A DNA stretch of 64,000 nucleotides from CAVSDF01 sp963726715 (GTDB lineage: Bacteria; Bacteroidota; Rhodothermia; Rhodothermales; BA12), in the NCBI GenBank assembly GCA_963726715.1, contig CAVSDF010000005.1, positions 547,121-611,120 of the forward strand, in the 5' to 3' direction. Shown here one piece after another: positions 47,038-55,764 of the stretch. A model generated the notes under the pieces. The model saw only the letters and a list, made by a program, of their open reading frames with translations. It had not been told where the DNA came from and did not search any database. Made by a program: the position numbers and the translations under genes. The number at the start of each line of letters is the position of its first letter. Position 1 is the first letter of the stretch.

Positions 47038-48813
47038 TCAGCGGGCGACGACGACGCTGCGGGTGGCGCTTGCGCGCTCGCCCATCACGCGGACGAGGTA
47101 GACGCCCGACGGAAGCGCGGCGGTGTCGAAGGCCACGTCGGCCGAGCCGTCGATGGTGCCGGCGAAGAGGCGGGCGACGCGGCGGCCCATCACGTCGAAG
47201 GCCTCGACGGTGACGGCCTGCGCCTCGCGGGCGGCGATGCCGAGCACGACCGATCCGCCGAGGCGGCGCGTGGTGATCGAGAAGGCGCCGTCGGGCGCGA
47301 TCGCCACCTCGACCGTCCCACCGATCGCCGTCGTGCCGTCGAGGTCACGCTGGACGAGGCGGAACGTGTGGCGTCCGGCGCTCAGGCCCTCGATGCGGCG
47401 CTCGTAGCTCGCGCGCTCGCTCGTCGTGCCGCGTCCGGCGACGAAGGCCGCTTCGGTCCACACGCCGCCGCGAAGCGACTCGACCGAGAAGCCCGCGTTG
47501 TTGGTCTCGCTCTCGGTCGTCCAGCGAAGCACGGCGCTCTGGCCGTCGGCGCTCGCCGTGAAGGACGACAACTCGACCGGGAGCGTCGACGACGGCGTCG
47601 CCTGCACGCCCGGCAGGGCCACGAAGTTGGGGTTGGCGCCGAGGTTGGTCGCGCCGTTGCCCGGCACCTCCGGGATGACATCGGAGGAGAAGAAGCCGCC
47701 GTTGCTGCTCGCGTAGGCGGTGAAGAGCTGGAAGCGTGCTCGCTGCCAGCCGCACTCGCGCCGCGGCGCCGAAGTGGCGTCGCCGTCACGGCGATCGTAC
47801 CGGAGGCGCCGATGGTCGACGAGTGGGAGCTTGATCTCGAAGCCGCTGCCGTCGGTGTTGGCGGTGACGGTTGGCCTTGTGGCGGTACGCGAACGAGGCG
47901 CCCGCGAAAGCGCTGCCCTGGCTCTCGTTGGAGGCGGTGCCGTTCGTGGCGAAGCGAGCCGAGGTAGGTGCTCGAGGCACGCTGCGCCGGTGTAGGTGGC
48001 GACGTTGACGTAGCCCAGTCGTGCCGTCGTCGTGCCGAAGCGGATGCCGAAGTCGGTGTTCGGCAGTTCGAGCGTCGGGCGGGCGCCGTCGAAGCCGCCG
48101 CGACGGTGCGCGGGATCTGCGCGCACGACGGGCTGCCGGTGGCGCGGTCGGAGACGTCGAGCCAGGTGTAGAGGCCGTTGAAGTTGCCCTCGGTCGTGCC
48201 CTCGACGCAGAGGTAGAGGTGCGTCGCGTCGCGGTAGGACTTCAGGCTCTTCAGGCCCCAGTCGCCGAAGCCGTGGGCCTGCGTGTAGCTGCCGAGCGCC
48301 TGGTAGTTGCCGTCGGTGCAGAGTGCCGTCGACGGTGGGCGTGGCGAAGCGGAGCTGGTCGCGGATCTCGCCGCCGGTGTAGCTCGGGGAGGAGTGGACG
48401 TTGACGTAGAGGCCGTTGGCCTTGAGGTCGAGCGCCTGCTGGGTCGTGAAGGTGCCCGAGCCGCTGAGCGTGCCCGTCGAGCCGCCCGTGTTCGTGAGGT
48501 TGAAGATGACGCGGCCGTTCATGCCCGCCGCGCCGGTGTGGATGTGCGAGCCGCTGATGGTGCCGGTGAGGCCGGTGTACGAGCCGGTGAGCGTCCACGC
48601 GAGCGTGGACGTGTTGAGGTCGAGCGTCGCCGAGCCGGTCGCCGTCGAGGCGTTGGGCGGGCGCCTCGTTGGCGCCCGAGAGGACGGCGCGGTATGTCGT
48701 GGTGGTCTGCGCGGACACGCGAGGGGCAGGCGAGCAGGCCGAGGAGAGGCGGGGCGAGCCGCACGAGCGAGGAGGCCGGCAGGGAGAAGGGCGGCGGTAT
48801 GAAAGCGTTTCAT
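47038..48813 (-). CDS. CHRD-domain protein with T9SS type A-like sorting domain (several frameshifts)
   Basis: Minus-strand gene from ATG 48813 (MKRFHTAALLPAG) to 47038. The first 110 residues after the signal peptide form a CHRD domain (YRAVLSGANEAPPNASTATG; SGSHIHTGAAGMNGRVIFNL; GLYVNVHSSPSYTGGEIRDQ with the H-x-x-GG-E-I-R-Q type ending). A middle domain is scrambled by frame changes between about 48700 and 47700. The C-terminus is intact: LPVELSSFTASADGQSAVLR, WTTESETNNAGFSVESL, then VEAFDVMGRRVARLFAG and LPSGVYLVRVMGERASATRS, a type IX secretion sorting domain. The protein is therefore expected to be exported through a T9SS to the surface. T9SS machinery itself is not in the window. Confidence 0.8.
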   Translation of the reverse strand: MKRFHTAALLPAGLLARAARPASPRPARLPLACPRRPPRHTAPSSRAPTRRPPNASTATGSATLDLNTSTLAWTLTGSYTGLTGTISGSHIHTGAAGMNGRVIFNLTNTGGSTGTLSGSGTFTTQQALDLKANGLYVNVHSSPSYTGGEIRDQLRFATPTVDGTLHRRQLPGARQLHAGPRLRRLGPEEPEVLPRRDAPLPLRRGHDRGQLQRPLHLARRLRPRHRQPVVRADPAHRRGGFDGARPTLELPNTDFGIRFGTTTARLGYVNVATYTGAACLEHLPRLASPRTAPPPTRARAALSRAPRSRTATRPTVTANTDGSGFEIKLPLVDHRRLRYDRRDGDATSAPRRECGWQRARFQLFTAYASSNGGFFSSDVIPEVPGNGATNLGANPNFVALPGVQATPSSTLPVELSSFTASADGQSAVLRWTTESETNNAGFSVESLRGGVWTEAAFVAGRGTTSERASYERRIEGLSAGRHTFRLVQRDLDGTTAIGGTVEVAIAPDGAFSITTRRLGGSVVLGIAAREAQAVTVEAFDVMGRRVARLFAGTIDGSADVAFDTAALPSGVYLVRVMGERASATRSVVVAR

Positions 48814-48850
48814 CAACGATAGGAGGTTGGGACACGGGGAATCAGGCGCG

Positions 48851-48862
48851 CGTAACGTTACG
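48851..48862. promoter_or_regulatory. CGTAACGTTACG palindrome upstream of the T9SS cargo gene
   Basis: A perfect 12-bp palindrome 38 nt before ATG 48813, in the position of an operator. The rest of 48814-49073 holds no gene that I can support. Confidence 0.4.
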
Positions 48863-49073
48863 ACACCGCGCGCGCGATGCAAGCCCTTACACCCGGCCCT
48901 AAGTCTATGAACGTGTAACGATCTGCGTGGATCGTGGACATCGGCAGACTCCGATGGCACGCCCATTCAGAAGCGATCAGGCCGGAGTGTCGGGGCCGCA
49001 GGGGGCGGGGCAGGAAGTCGCCGGCCCCACCGGACGTTGGCGCGGCTCCGGAGCGCGGCACGTTCGCGCCCCG

Positions 49074-50048
49074 TCATCTGGCCTCGCGGTGAGGGCGCCG
49101 ATGGGCGGGGGCGCGGGTGGGCGGCGGTCGGGCGGTGTGCCTTGGTGGCGGCGCAGTGACGACGAGCGAGGCACGACGGAGGTGATGATGGTGCCGAGCA
49201 CGATCACCAGCGAGGCGAGGTGGGCATCTTGAGGTGCCAGATCTCGGCGAGCATCTTGCCGCCGATGAACAGCAGCACGAGCGCGAGGCCGTAGTGCAGG
49301 TACTTGAAGCGCTCGATGAAGTCGCGAGCACGAAGAACAGGCTTCGCAGGCCGAGGATGGCCATGATGTTGCGACGTGAAGATCATGAACGCGCGTGCGG
49401 CGGTCAGATCGACGATGCCGATGATGGCCGGGATCGAATCGACGGCGAACACGACGTCGGTGAACTCGACCATCACGAGCACGAGAAACAGGCGCGTCGC
49501 CATGGCCGCTCTTCCGCCGAGCGGTGCATCCACGAACAGGTGGTGCCCGTGCAGGCCCTGCGCGACCGGCACGATGCGCCGCATCGAGCCGCATCACGCG
49601 GCTGTCGTCGATGTCCTCCGGCTCGTCGCGCGGGCCGCAGCATCTTGAAGCCCGAGTAGATCAGGAAGGCGCCGAAGACGTGGAGCAGCCACTCGAAGCG
49701 GGTGACGAGCGCGACGCCCGCGAAGATCATGAGCGCCCGCATCACGATGGCGCCGAAGATGCCCCAGAAGAGCACCCGGTGCTGGTACTCGGGCGGCACC
49801 TTGAAGTAGCGGAAGAGCAGCGCGAACACGAACAGGTTGTCCACGCTAGAGCGACTGCTCGACGAGGTAGCCGGTGTAGTACTCGAGCGCCCGCCGAGCG
49901 CGTCCGAGCTCGCCACCACACGATACGCCGCCGAACGGCAAGCGCGCACGACGATGAAGAACGCGCTCGACCGCAGCGCCTCGCGGAGCGTCACCTTGTG
50001 GGCCTCCTTGTTGAGCACGACGAGGTCGAGCACGAGCAGGATCGCCAC
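49074..50048 (-). CDS. TerC-family integral membrane protein (several frameshifts)
   Basis: Alx/TerC type inner-membrane protein linked in other bacteria to metal (Mn2+) export and protein metalation at the translocon. Conserved blocks, in order: AILLVLDLVVLNKEAHKVTL, LEYYTGYLVEQSLSVDNLFV, FALLFRYFKVPPEYQHRVLF, WGIFGAIVMRALMIFAGVAL, FLIYSGFKMLRPARDEPEDI, FLVLVMVEFTDVVFAVDSIP, AIIGIVDLTAARAFMIFTS, YLHYGLALVLLFIGGKMLAE. The acidic residues SVDN and FAVDS are family signatures. Frames change near 49905, 49850, 49630, 49345, 49225 and perhaps 49160. The start (GTG 50048) and exact end are uncertain; without the last shift the frame would run to 48977. Confidence 0.82.
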
Positions 50049-50330
50049 GCCTGACGCAGAAGCAGCGATCCAGGGAGCAACGAGCCGGCACAGCGGAGTC
50101 TCCCGGCGGCGGCGGGAGGCATCGGGCGCGCAGGCGGGCGCCTGCGACTCACGGAGACAGTAACGCCGCTGCTACGCCGCCGCCGTGCGCGAGGTGCCCG
50201 CGCACGTGCGCCTCTGTGGGCATCGGTGGCGGGCGAAAAGGGCGTGAACAGCGGCGCCACGCCGGACGACTGTGCAGGCACCGTTCGGAGCCGCAAAAGC
50301 GCTTCGGCCGGGCGCGGCGGGCGGACGGGG

Positions 50331-50338
50331 TATATTGC
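50331..50338 (+). promoter_or_regulatory. TAnnTTnG -7 element upstream of the E2 gene
   Basis: TATATTGC, 36 nt before ATG 50375. The rest of 50049-50330 holds no gene that I can support. Confidence 0.5.
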
Positions 50339-50374
50339 CGGAAGCCGCTTCCTGCTCTGCACCCCTGCCTTCCC

Positions 50375-52433
50375 ATGGCGCTGCTAGACGTCACCATGCC
50401 CAAGATGGGCGAATCGATCACGGAAGGGACGGTGATCGCGTGGCACAAGGCCGTCGGCGAGGCGGTCGAGCTCGACGAGACGCTGCTCGAGATCGGCACC
50501 GACAAGGTGGACACGGAGGTGCCGAGTCCGTCGGCGGGCACGCTCGCCGAGATCCTCGCCGAGGAAGGCGACACCGTCGAGGTCGGCACCGTCATCGCCC
50601 GCATCGACACCGGCGGCGACCCCGCAGGGGAGGGCGAAGCCAACGCTGCCCCTACCGCCGCCGCGCCTGCAGCCCCTGCCGCATCGCCCGTTGCGGCAGC
50701 GCCAACTGCTCCGGCCCCGCAGCGCCCAGACGGCTCCCGCGGCTGCGCCTGCTCCGTCCGCTCCTGCGGCGCCGGTTGCCTCGGCTCCGCTTGCGGATGC
50801 TCCGCCGCCTGCCGCCCGCTGCGCACCGACGGAGGCGCGCGCGTCGAGGTGACGATGCCCAAGATGGGCGAATCGATCACGGAAGGGACGGTGATCGCGT
50901 GGCACAAGGCCGTCGGCGAGGCGGTCGAACTCGACGAGACGCTCTTCGAGATCGGCACCGACAAGGTGGACACGGAGGTGCCGAGTCCGGCGGCGGGCAC
51001 GCTCGCGGAGATCCTCGCCGAGGAAGGCGACACCGTCGAAGTCGGCACCGTCATCGCCATGCTGACGACGGGCGCGGCGGCGCCGCGGCGAGCGCATCAG
51101 CACTGCGGCCCCGGCAGCGCCCGCGCAGGCGTCGGCCCCCGCGCAGGCGGGCGGCGATGTCGAGGCGTCGAAGACGGCGCCGGTCGGGATGCCGTACGAG
51201 TCGTCGACCGAAGCGTCGATGCCGATGTCGGTGCCGCGCGGCGCGCCCGAGGCGGCGGCGTACGACGTGTCGGCCACGCCGAGCGAGCCGTCGGGCGCAC
51301 CGACGGCGGTCCGCAGCGGCGCAGGCGGTTGATGTGGCGTCGGGCACGGCGTCCTCCACATCCGCTCCGGCCTCGTCGTCGGGCGATGGCGGGCCGATCG
51401 GGCGCACGGACGGGCAGGGGCGCTTCGTCTCGCCGCTCGTGCGCAGCCATCGCCGAGAAGGAAGGGCGTCGAGTGGACGAACTCTCGGCCATCAGCGGCA
51501 AGGGCAGCGGCGGACGTGTCTCCAAGGACGACGTGCTCCGCTACGTCGAATCAGCGCGCACGGCACCGCTCCGGCGCCTCGACTGGCAGCGGCGCGGCGT
51601 CGCCCGAAGCCGTCCACGCGCCCGAACCGCCTGCGAAGGTGGCGCCCGCTCCGGCGGCACCCGCGTCCACACCGGCGCCGCGCGCGTCGGCTCCGGCGGT
51701 CGTGAGCGGCACGCCCGACGGGCGCGTCGAGATGGTGCAGATGGACCGGATGCGCCGCATCATCGCCGAGCACATGGTGCGCTCGAAGGCGACGAGCCCG
51801 CACGTGACGAGCTTCGCCGAGATGGACGTGACCGGCGTCGTCCGCAGCCGCGAGTCGAACAAGGTCGCGTTCGAGCGCGAGAACGGCGTCAAGCTGACCT
51901 ACACGCCGTACTTCGTCCACGCCGCGGTGCAGGCGCTGCGCACGCATCCGATGATGAACGCGTCGGTCGAAGGCGACAAGATTCTGATCGCAAGGACATC
52001 CACATCGGCATCGCCGTCGCGCTCGGCACGGCGGGTCTCATGGCGCCGATCATCCGCAACGCGGGCGACGAAGAACCTCATCGGCCTCGCCCACGCCACC
52101 GCCGACCTGGCCGCGCGGACGCGCTCGAAGCAGCTCCAGCCCGACGAGCTGCAGGGCGGCACGTTCACCGTCACCAACATCGGCTCGCTCGGCTCGCTCA
52201 TGGGCACGCCCATCATCAACCAGCCGCAGGTGGCCATCCTCGCCACCGGCGCCATCAAGAAGCGCCCGATGGTGATGGAGGACCCGGTGCTCGGCGACGT
52301 GATCGCGGTGCGCTCGATGATGTACGTGAGCCTGTCGTACGACCACCGCGTCATCGACGGGTCGATGGCGGCGAGCTTCCTCGCCCGCTACACCGCCGCC
52401 CTCGAAGGCCTCGACCCGAACGCCACGCTCTGA
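50375..52433 (+). CDS. 2-oxo acid dehydrogenase E2 (dihydrolipoamide succinyltransferase-like), two lipoyl domains, several frameshifts
   Basis: Core acyltransferase of a 2-oxo acid dehydrogenase complex. ATG 50375 (MALLDVTMPKMGESITEG). Two lipoyl domains (about residues 4-80 and 157-233) each carry the lipoylation site EIGTDKVDTEVPSP; they are nearly identical at DNA level. After a Pro/Ala-rich linker come the E1/E3-binding domain (RFVSPLVR...LDELSAISGKGSGGRVSKDD) and the catalytic domain (VQMDRMRRIIAEHMVRSKAT, SPHVTSFAEMDVTGVVR, TFTVTNIGSLGSLMGTPIIN) ending with DHRVIDGSMAASF, which holds the active His and Asp. Frames change near 51075, 51330, 51450, 51580, 51990 and 52070. OdhB and branched-chain E2 are alternatives. 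No E1 or E3 gene is nearby. Confidence 0.85.
50395..50599 (+). repeat. Lipoyl-domain duplication, unit 1
   Basis: About 205 bp repeated at 50854-51058 with only about six base differences. The offset is 459 bp, exactly 153 codons. Confidence 0.9.
50854..51058 (+). repeat. Lipoyl-domain duplication, unit 2
   Basis: Second unit of the in-frame duplication. Visible differences from unit 1 include CTCTTC for CTGCTC and GCGGCG for TCGGCG. Confidence 0.9.
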
Positions 52434-52616
52434 GGCGATCCGAAAAGGGTCTGTTCGTGCGAGCGACGCGTGGCCATCTCGTCGCCAAGAGCGCGGGAGG
52501 ACCAGAGGGCCACGTCCCTGCGGGCCTGGCAAGGACACCTCAGGGACAGCGTCCGTTATTGGAACATGCGTCGCCTCGGTCGGTGGGAAGCGGGAACGCC
52601 AACCGCCTGTCCGCCC

Positions 52617-53624
52617 ATGCCCGACGCCGACTCGACCTCTGCCCCTGACGCGTCCGCGACGCCCAACGCTTCACTCCCGGACGCTGCGCTCGACGCCGGC
52701 CTCACGCTGTCGGCGGCGGCGCTCGACGAGCGGCTCGAAGCGTTCCTCACCGAGCACCTCGCGCGCCGGTCGAAGGAGACGGTCGGCACGTACCGGCGCG
52801 CCCTGCGCGAGCTCACGCGCTGGGCTGCCGCGCAGCAGGGCGCGTTCCGCTTCCGCGCCGCCGACGTGGAGCGCTACAAGCGGTACCTGATGGACGAGCG
52901 CGGCCTGCACGACGTGTCCGTTTCGACGTACCTCACCGCCGTGCGGCGCTTCTGCCAGTACCTGGTCGACATCGGCCTGCTCGCCGACAACCCGGCGAAG
53001 GCCGTCAAGGGCAACAGCCGTCCGGCCTCGCACAGCCGCTCCATCCTGACGATGCAGGAGGTGGAGGCGCTGCTGCACGCCCTCCCGTTCGCCACGGTCC
53101 TGGAGCTGCGCGACCGCGCCCTCGTCTACATGATGCTCGGCGCAGGCCTTGCGGAGATCGAACTCGTGCGCGCCGACCGGGCCGACTTCGTGCTCTCGGC
53201 CTCCGGCCACGTGCTCCACGTGCAGGGCAAGGGGCACACGGTGAAAGATCAGCAGGCGCCCATCGACGACCGGGTGGCGGCGGCGGTGCTCGCCTACCTC
53301 GCCGCGCGGGGCGAGAGTCCGCCCGAGGCGCCGCTGTTCGCCTCGCACGGGCACCGCAGCGCGGGCGAGCGCCTGAACACCCGCAGCGTGCGCACCCGCA
53401 TCCGCCGTGCCATGGAGGCCGCGGGCCTGCACCGGCCCGGCCTGACGCCGCACAGCCTCACCCACACCGCCGCGCTGCTGTGGCTCAACGCGGGCATGAC
53501 GGTGGACGAGGTGCGCGCCCGCATGCGCCACGGCACCCTCGACACGACGATGATCTCGCTGCGCCAGCGCGGCCTGCTCAAAAAATCGCCCGAGGAAGTG
53601 ACGCGCATCTTGCGCGAGGCGTGA
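52617..53624 (+). CDS. Tyrosine recombinase-like protein lacking the catalytic residues
   Basis: 335 residues. The N-terminal SAM-like core-binding domain is normal (AFLTEHLARRSKETVGTYRR; YKRYLMDERGLHDVSVSTYL; NPAKAVKGNSRP). The catalytic fold is present but altered: GLRxSEL reads GAGLAEIELV (first Arg to Ala); the HxLRH box reads PHSLTHTAALLWLNAG (second Arg to Thr); the nucleophile segment TTxxYxH reads LDTTMISLRQ (Tyr to Ser). The strand lysine (VQGKGHTVKDQQ) and the later His (RMRHGTLD) remain. DNA binding without strand cleavage is the likely state. The 51 residues before ATG 52617 are not conserved. It sits between the E2 gene and zapE with no mobile-element context. Confidence 0.85.
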   Translation: MPDADSTSAPDASATPNASLPDAALDAGLTLSAAALDERLEAFLTEHLARRSKETVGTYRRALRELTRWAAAQQGAFRFRAADVERYKRYLMDERGLHDVSVSTYLTAVRRFCQYLVDIGLLADNPAKAVKGNSRPASHSRSILTMQEVEALLHALPFATVLELRDRALVYMMLGAGLAEIELVRADRADFVLSASGHVLHVQGKGHTVKDQQAPIDDRVAAAVLAYLAARGESPPEAPLFASHGHRSAGERLNTRSVRTRIRRAMEAAGLHRPGLTPHSLTHTAALLWLNAGMTVDEVRARMRHGTLDTTMISLRQRGLLKKSPEEVTRILREA

Positions 53625-53685
53625 GGGAAGGGAATTGGTGAGGTGTGGGGTGGTGTGGGGCGGGGCGGGTGCGGTGTCCGGCCGC

Positions 53686-53715
53686 AACCTGTCCAGGTCC
53701 CCGACCTGACAGGTT
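53686..53715. repeat. PAL1 palindrome at the zapE stop
   Basis: AACCTGTCCAGGT-ccccg-ACCTGACAGGTT. Its last base is part of the zapE stop codon (TCA 53715-53717 on the plus strand). One extra C sits in the left arm. Confidence 0.85.
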
Positions 53716-54752
53716 CAAGCGCCGATGCGCGCGCCATTGACCACGTCCCGGCCCACCGTCTCGACCGTCGTGAGTGCCCGCAGACGCGACACCGTCCGGC
53801 GGAATTTGTCGGCGATGGCGCGGGCGGTGCCGCTGTCGGCGTCGGCGAGCCACGCCTCGGGCGCGGTCTCGGATGAGAAGAACAGCGTCGGCGCGTCGGG
53901 GCGGACGTAGAGGTCGTCGAGGACGCGGAGCAGGCGGAGGGCGTCGTCGGTCGTCTGAGGGTCGAGGCGGGCGAGGAAGAGCCGGTCTGGACGTGCGAGC
54001 GCGTCGACGAGGGCCAGATGCTCGGTCTCGCGCGAGCGGTGGAGGAAGTCGCGCCAGTCGACCCAGAGGGCGTTGCCATCGCCTTCGTCCTCCTCCATTT
54101 TCGCATCGTGCAGGCGCTGCAACGCGGCGAGGGAGACGGATTCGGGGCCGATGAATGCGCGTCCGTCGCGGGCGAGGCGCTCGCGGTAGTCGTCGCCCGG
54201 CACCACGACGACGCGGTAGGCGGCGCTGAACTCGGCGAGGAAGCGCTGGAAGCGGTCGCCCCCGAAGGCCGCCCCGACGAACGCGTCGGGCGTCGCATTG
54301 CTCGTCGCGATCACCGCCACGCCGTGCGTGTCGAGCGCTTTGAGCGTCCGCACGAGGCGGACCTCGTTGGCGGGGTCGTCGACCTCCACCTCGTCGATGC
54401 ACACGACCCGCACGCGCCGTTCGAGGGCGGCAGCGTAGACGTCGGGCGGCTCCGTCGTGCGGAAGAGCGCGGAGGCGCGCAGGAAGGCCACCGGCACGGC
54501 GGGCGCGAGCGCGTGGGCGCAGGCGGCGAGCAGGTGCGTCTTGCCGGTGCCGACCGGCCCGACGAGGTACAGCCCGCGTGCGGGCAGCGGCGGACGGCGG
54601 CGGAAGAGGCTCCCCGAGAAGCTCCGGGGCCGGTAGTGTTCGCGGAGCGCGGCCACGAACGCCTGCGCCGCGTCCGACGCATCGGCCTGCGCGGCGCTCG
54701 CCGGGCGGTACGTGGCGAAGGTGCTGAGGGCGTAGCGCGGCGGAACGGTCAT
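53715..54752 (-). CDS. zapE: Cell division protein ZapE (AFG1-like ATPase)
   Basis: 345-residue AAA-type P-loop ATPase that in E. coli acts on the Z ring. Walker A is YLVGPVGTGKTHLLAACAHA, Walker B RVVCIDEVEVDDPANEVRLV, sensor 1 VAVIATSNATPDAF and the arginine-finger region GGDRFQRFLAEF. The C-terminal half (ERLARDGRAFIGPESVSLAA; AWLADADSGTARAIADKFRR) fits the AFG1 family loosely. Start ATG 54752 (MTVPPRYALSTFATYRP). Stop TGA shares its last base with the PAL1 palindrome. It is divergent from the response-regulator gene. Confidence 0.9.
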   Translation of the reverse strand: MTVPPRYALSTFATYRPASAAQADASDAAQAFVAALREHYRPRSFSGSLFRRRPPLPARGLYLVGPVGTGKTHLLAACAHALAPAVPVAFLRASALFRTTEPPDVYAAALERRVRVVCIDEVEVDDPANEVRLVRTLKALDTHGVAVIATSNATPDAFVGAAFGGDRFQRFLAEFSAAYRVVVVPGDDYRERLARDGRAFIGPESVSLAALQRLHDAKMEEDEGDGNALWVDWRDFLHRSRETEHLALVDALARPDRLFLARLDPQTTDDALRLLRVLDDLYVRPDAPTLFFSSETAPEAWLADADSGTARAIADKFRRTVSRLRALTTVETVGRDVVNGARIGA

Positions 54753-54782
54753 CGGCGGCGCGCAACCGGCGCCGTCGCATCG

Positions 54783-54790
54783 TAGTTTCC
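54783..54790 (+). promoter_or_regulatory. TAnnTTnG -7 element upstream of the response regulator
   Basis: TAGTTTCC, 86 nt before ATG 54877. Confidence 0.35.
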
Positions 54791-54876
54791 GCAACCCCCG
54801 TGCTCCGACCCGCCTCCGGCCCCGCCCGCGCGGCCACCGCGTCCGGGGCTGCTCTCTCCTTCATCCGTACTCCCCT

Positions 54877-55608
54877 ATGCAGCACGACGACGTTTCGAGC
54901 GCCCGCCTGCTGATCGTCGAAGACGACCCTCAGATCTCCGCCGGTTTGCAACTCTACCTCGAAGCCCAGGGCTTCACCGTCGAGGTCTCCGGGGATGGGC
55001 AAAAAGGTCTCGAACAGGCATCGGCGCTGCCGGGCTTCGACCTCGTCGTGCTCGACGCCAAGCTGCCGGGCAAGTCGGGCTTCGACGTGCTGCGCGAACT
55101 GCGCGCCAAGGGCGTCTCGACGCCGGTGCTGATGCTGACCGGGATGGGCGCCGCCGAAGATCGCCTCCGCGGCTTCGAACTCGGCGCCGACGACTACCTG
55201 ACGAAGCCCTTCTCGACCGAAGAGCTGCTCGCGCGCGTGCAGGTCGTCCTCCGCCGCAGCCGCCCCGCGGGCTCCGCCGCAAAGGGCGCCTACCGCATCG
55301 GCGGCCTGACGGTCGACCTCGATACCGCGCGCCTCAACCGCAGCGGCGAGCCGGTCAGCCTGACGGACCTCGAATACCGCCTCCTGCGCTACTTCATCGT
55401 CCACCGCGGGCGCACGGTCTCGCGCAAGCAGCTCCTCCGCGACGTGTGGAACCTGCCCGCCGAAGTCGAGACGCGCACCATCGACCGCCACGTCAACGCC
55501 CTCCGCAAGGTGATGGACGGCGACGACGAGGACACGTGGCCCATCCGCTCCGTCTACGGCATCGGCTACAAGCTCGTCGGCGCCGAGCCCGTCGAAGACG
55601 CCTCCTGA
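54877..55608 (+). CDS. OmpR/PhoB-family response regulator
   Basis: 243 residues. Receiver domain 1-125: RLLIVEDDPQISAGLQLYLE (acidic pocket), phospho-acceptor Asp in FDLVVLDAKLPGKSGFDVLR, VLMLTGMGA (Thr) and YLTKPFSTEELLARV (Lys). A winged-helix DNA-binding domain follows (about 140-235: LNRSGEPVSLTDLEYRLLRY, GRTVSRKQLLRDVW, TRTIDRHVNALRKVM, IRSVYGIGYKLV). All phosphorylation residues are present. No histidine kinase is adjacent, so it is an orphan here. A second regulator of the same subfamily lies 0.7 kb away on the other strand. Confidence 0.93.
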   Translation: MQHDDVSSARLLIVEDDPQISAGLQLYLEAQGFTVEVSGDGQKGLEQASALPGFDLVVLDAKLPGKSGFDVLRELRAKGVSTPVLMLTGMGAAEDRLRGFELGADDYLTKPFSTEELLARVQVVLRRSRPAGSAAKGAYRIGGLTVDLDTARLNRSGEPVSLTDLEYRLLRYFIVHRGRTVSRKQLLRDVWNLPAEVETRTIDRHVNALRKVMDGDDEDTWPIRSVYGIGYKLVGAEPVEDAS

Positions 55609-55628
55609 TCGGCTCCACGCTCCGAACG

Positions 55629-55657
55629 CACCTGTCAGGTCCCCGACCTGACAGGTG
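55629..55657. repeat. PAL1 palindrome after the response regulator
   Basis: CACCTGTCAGGT-ccccg-ACCTGACAGGTG, 12-bp perfect arms, 21 nt after the stop. Confidence 0.85.
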
Positions 55658-55737
55658 TTTGCGTTTGGTGGCCCGAGGATCGGTGGCGCCCGACGGTCGG
55701 GCGGTGGCGCCCCACCCGGTCCGTGGCGATGTGCCCG

Positions 55738-55764
55738 GTAGGGGCGGTCCCGAAGTGCCCCTAC
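55738..55764. repeat. GTAGGGGC hairpin providing the DUF1801 stop codon
   Basis: GTAGGGGC (55738-55745) and GCCCCTAC (55757-55764). The minus-strand TAG stop of the DUF1801 gene (55761-55763) lies within the right arm. Confidence 0.75.

Noticed and set aside
52434..53700. Integron or active mobile element around the recombinase-like gene
   Set aside because: Catalytic residues are missing, and no attachment repeats, cassette genes or tRNA are adjacent.
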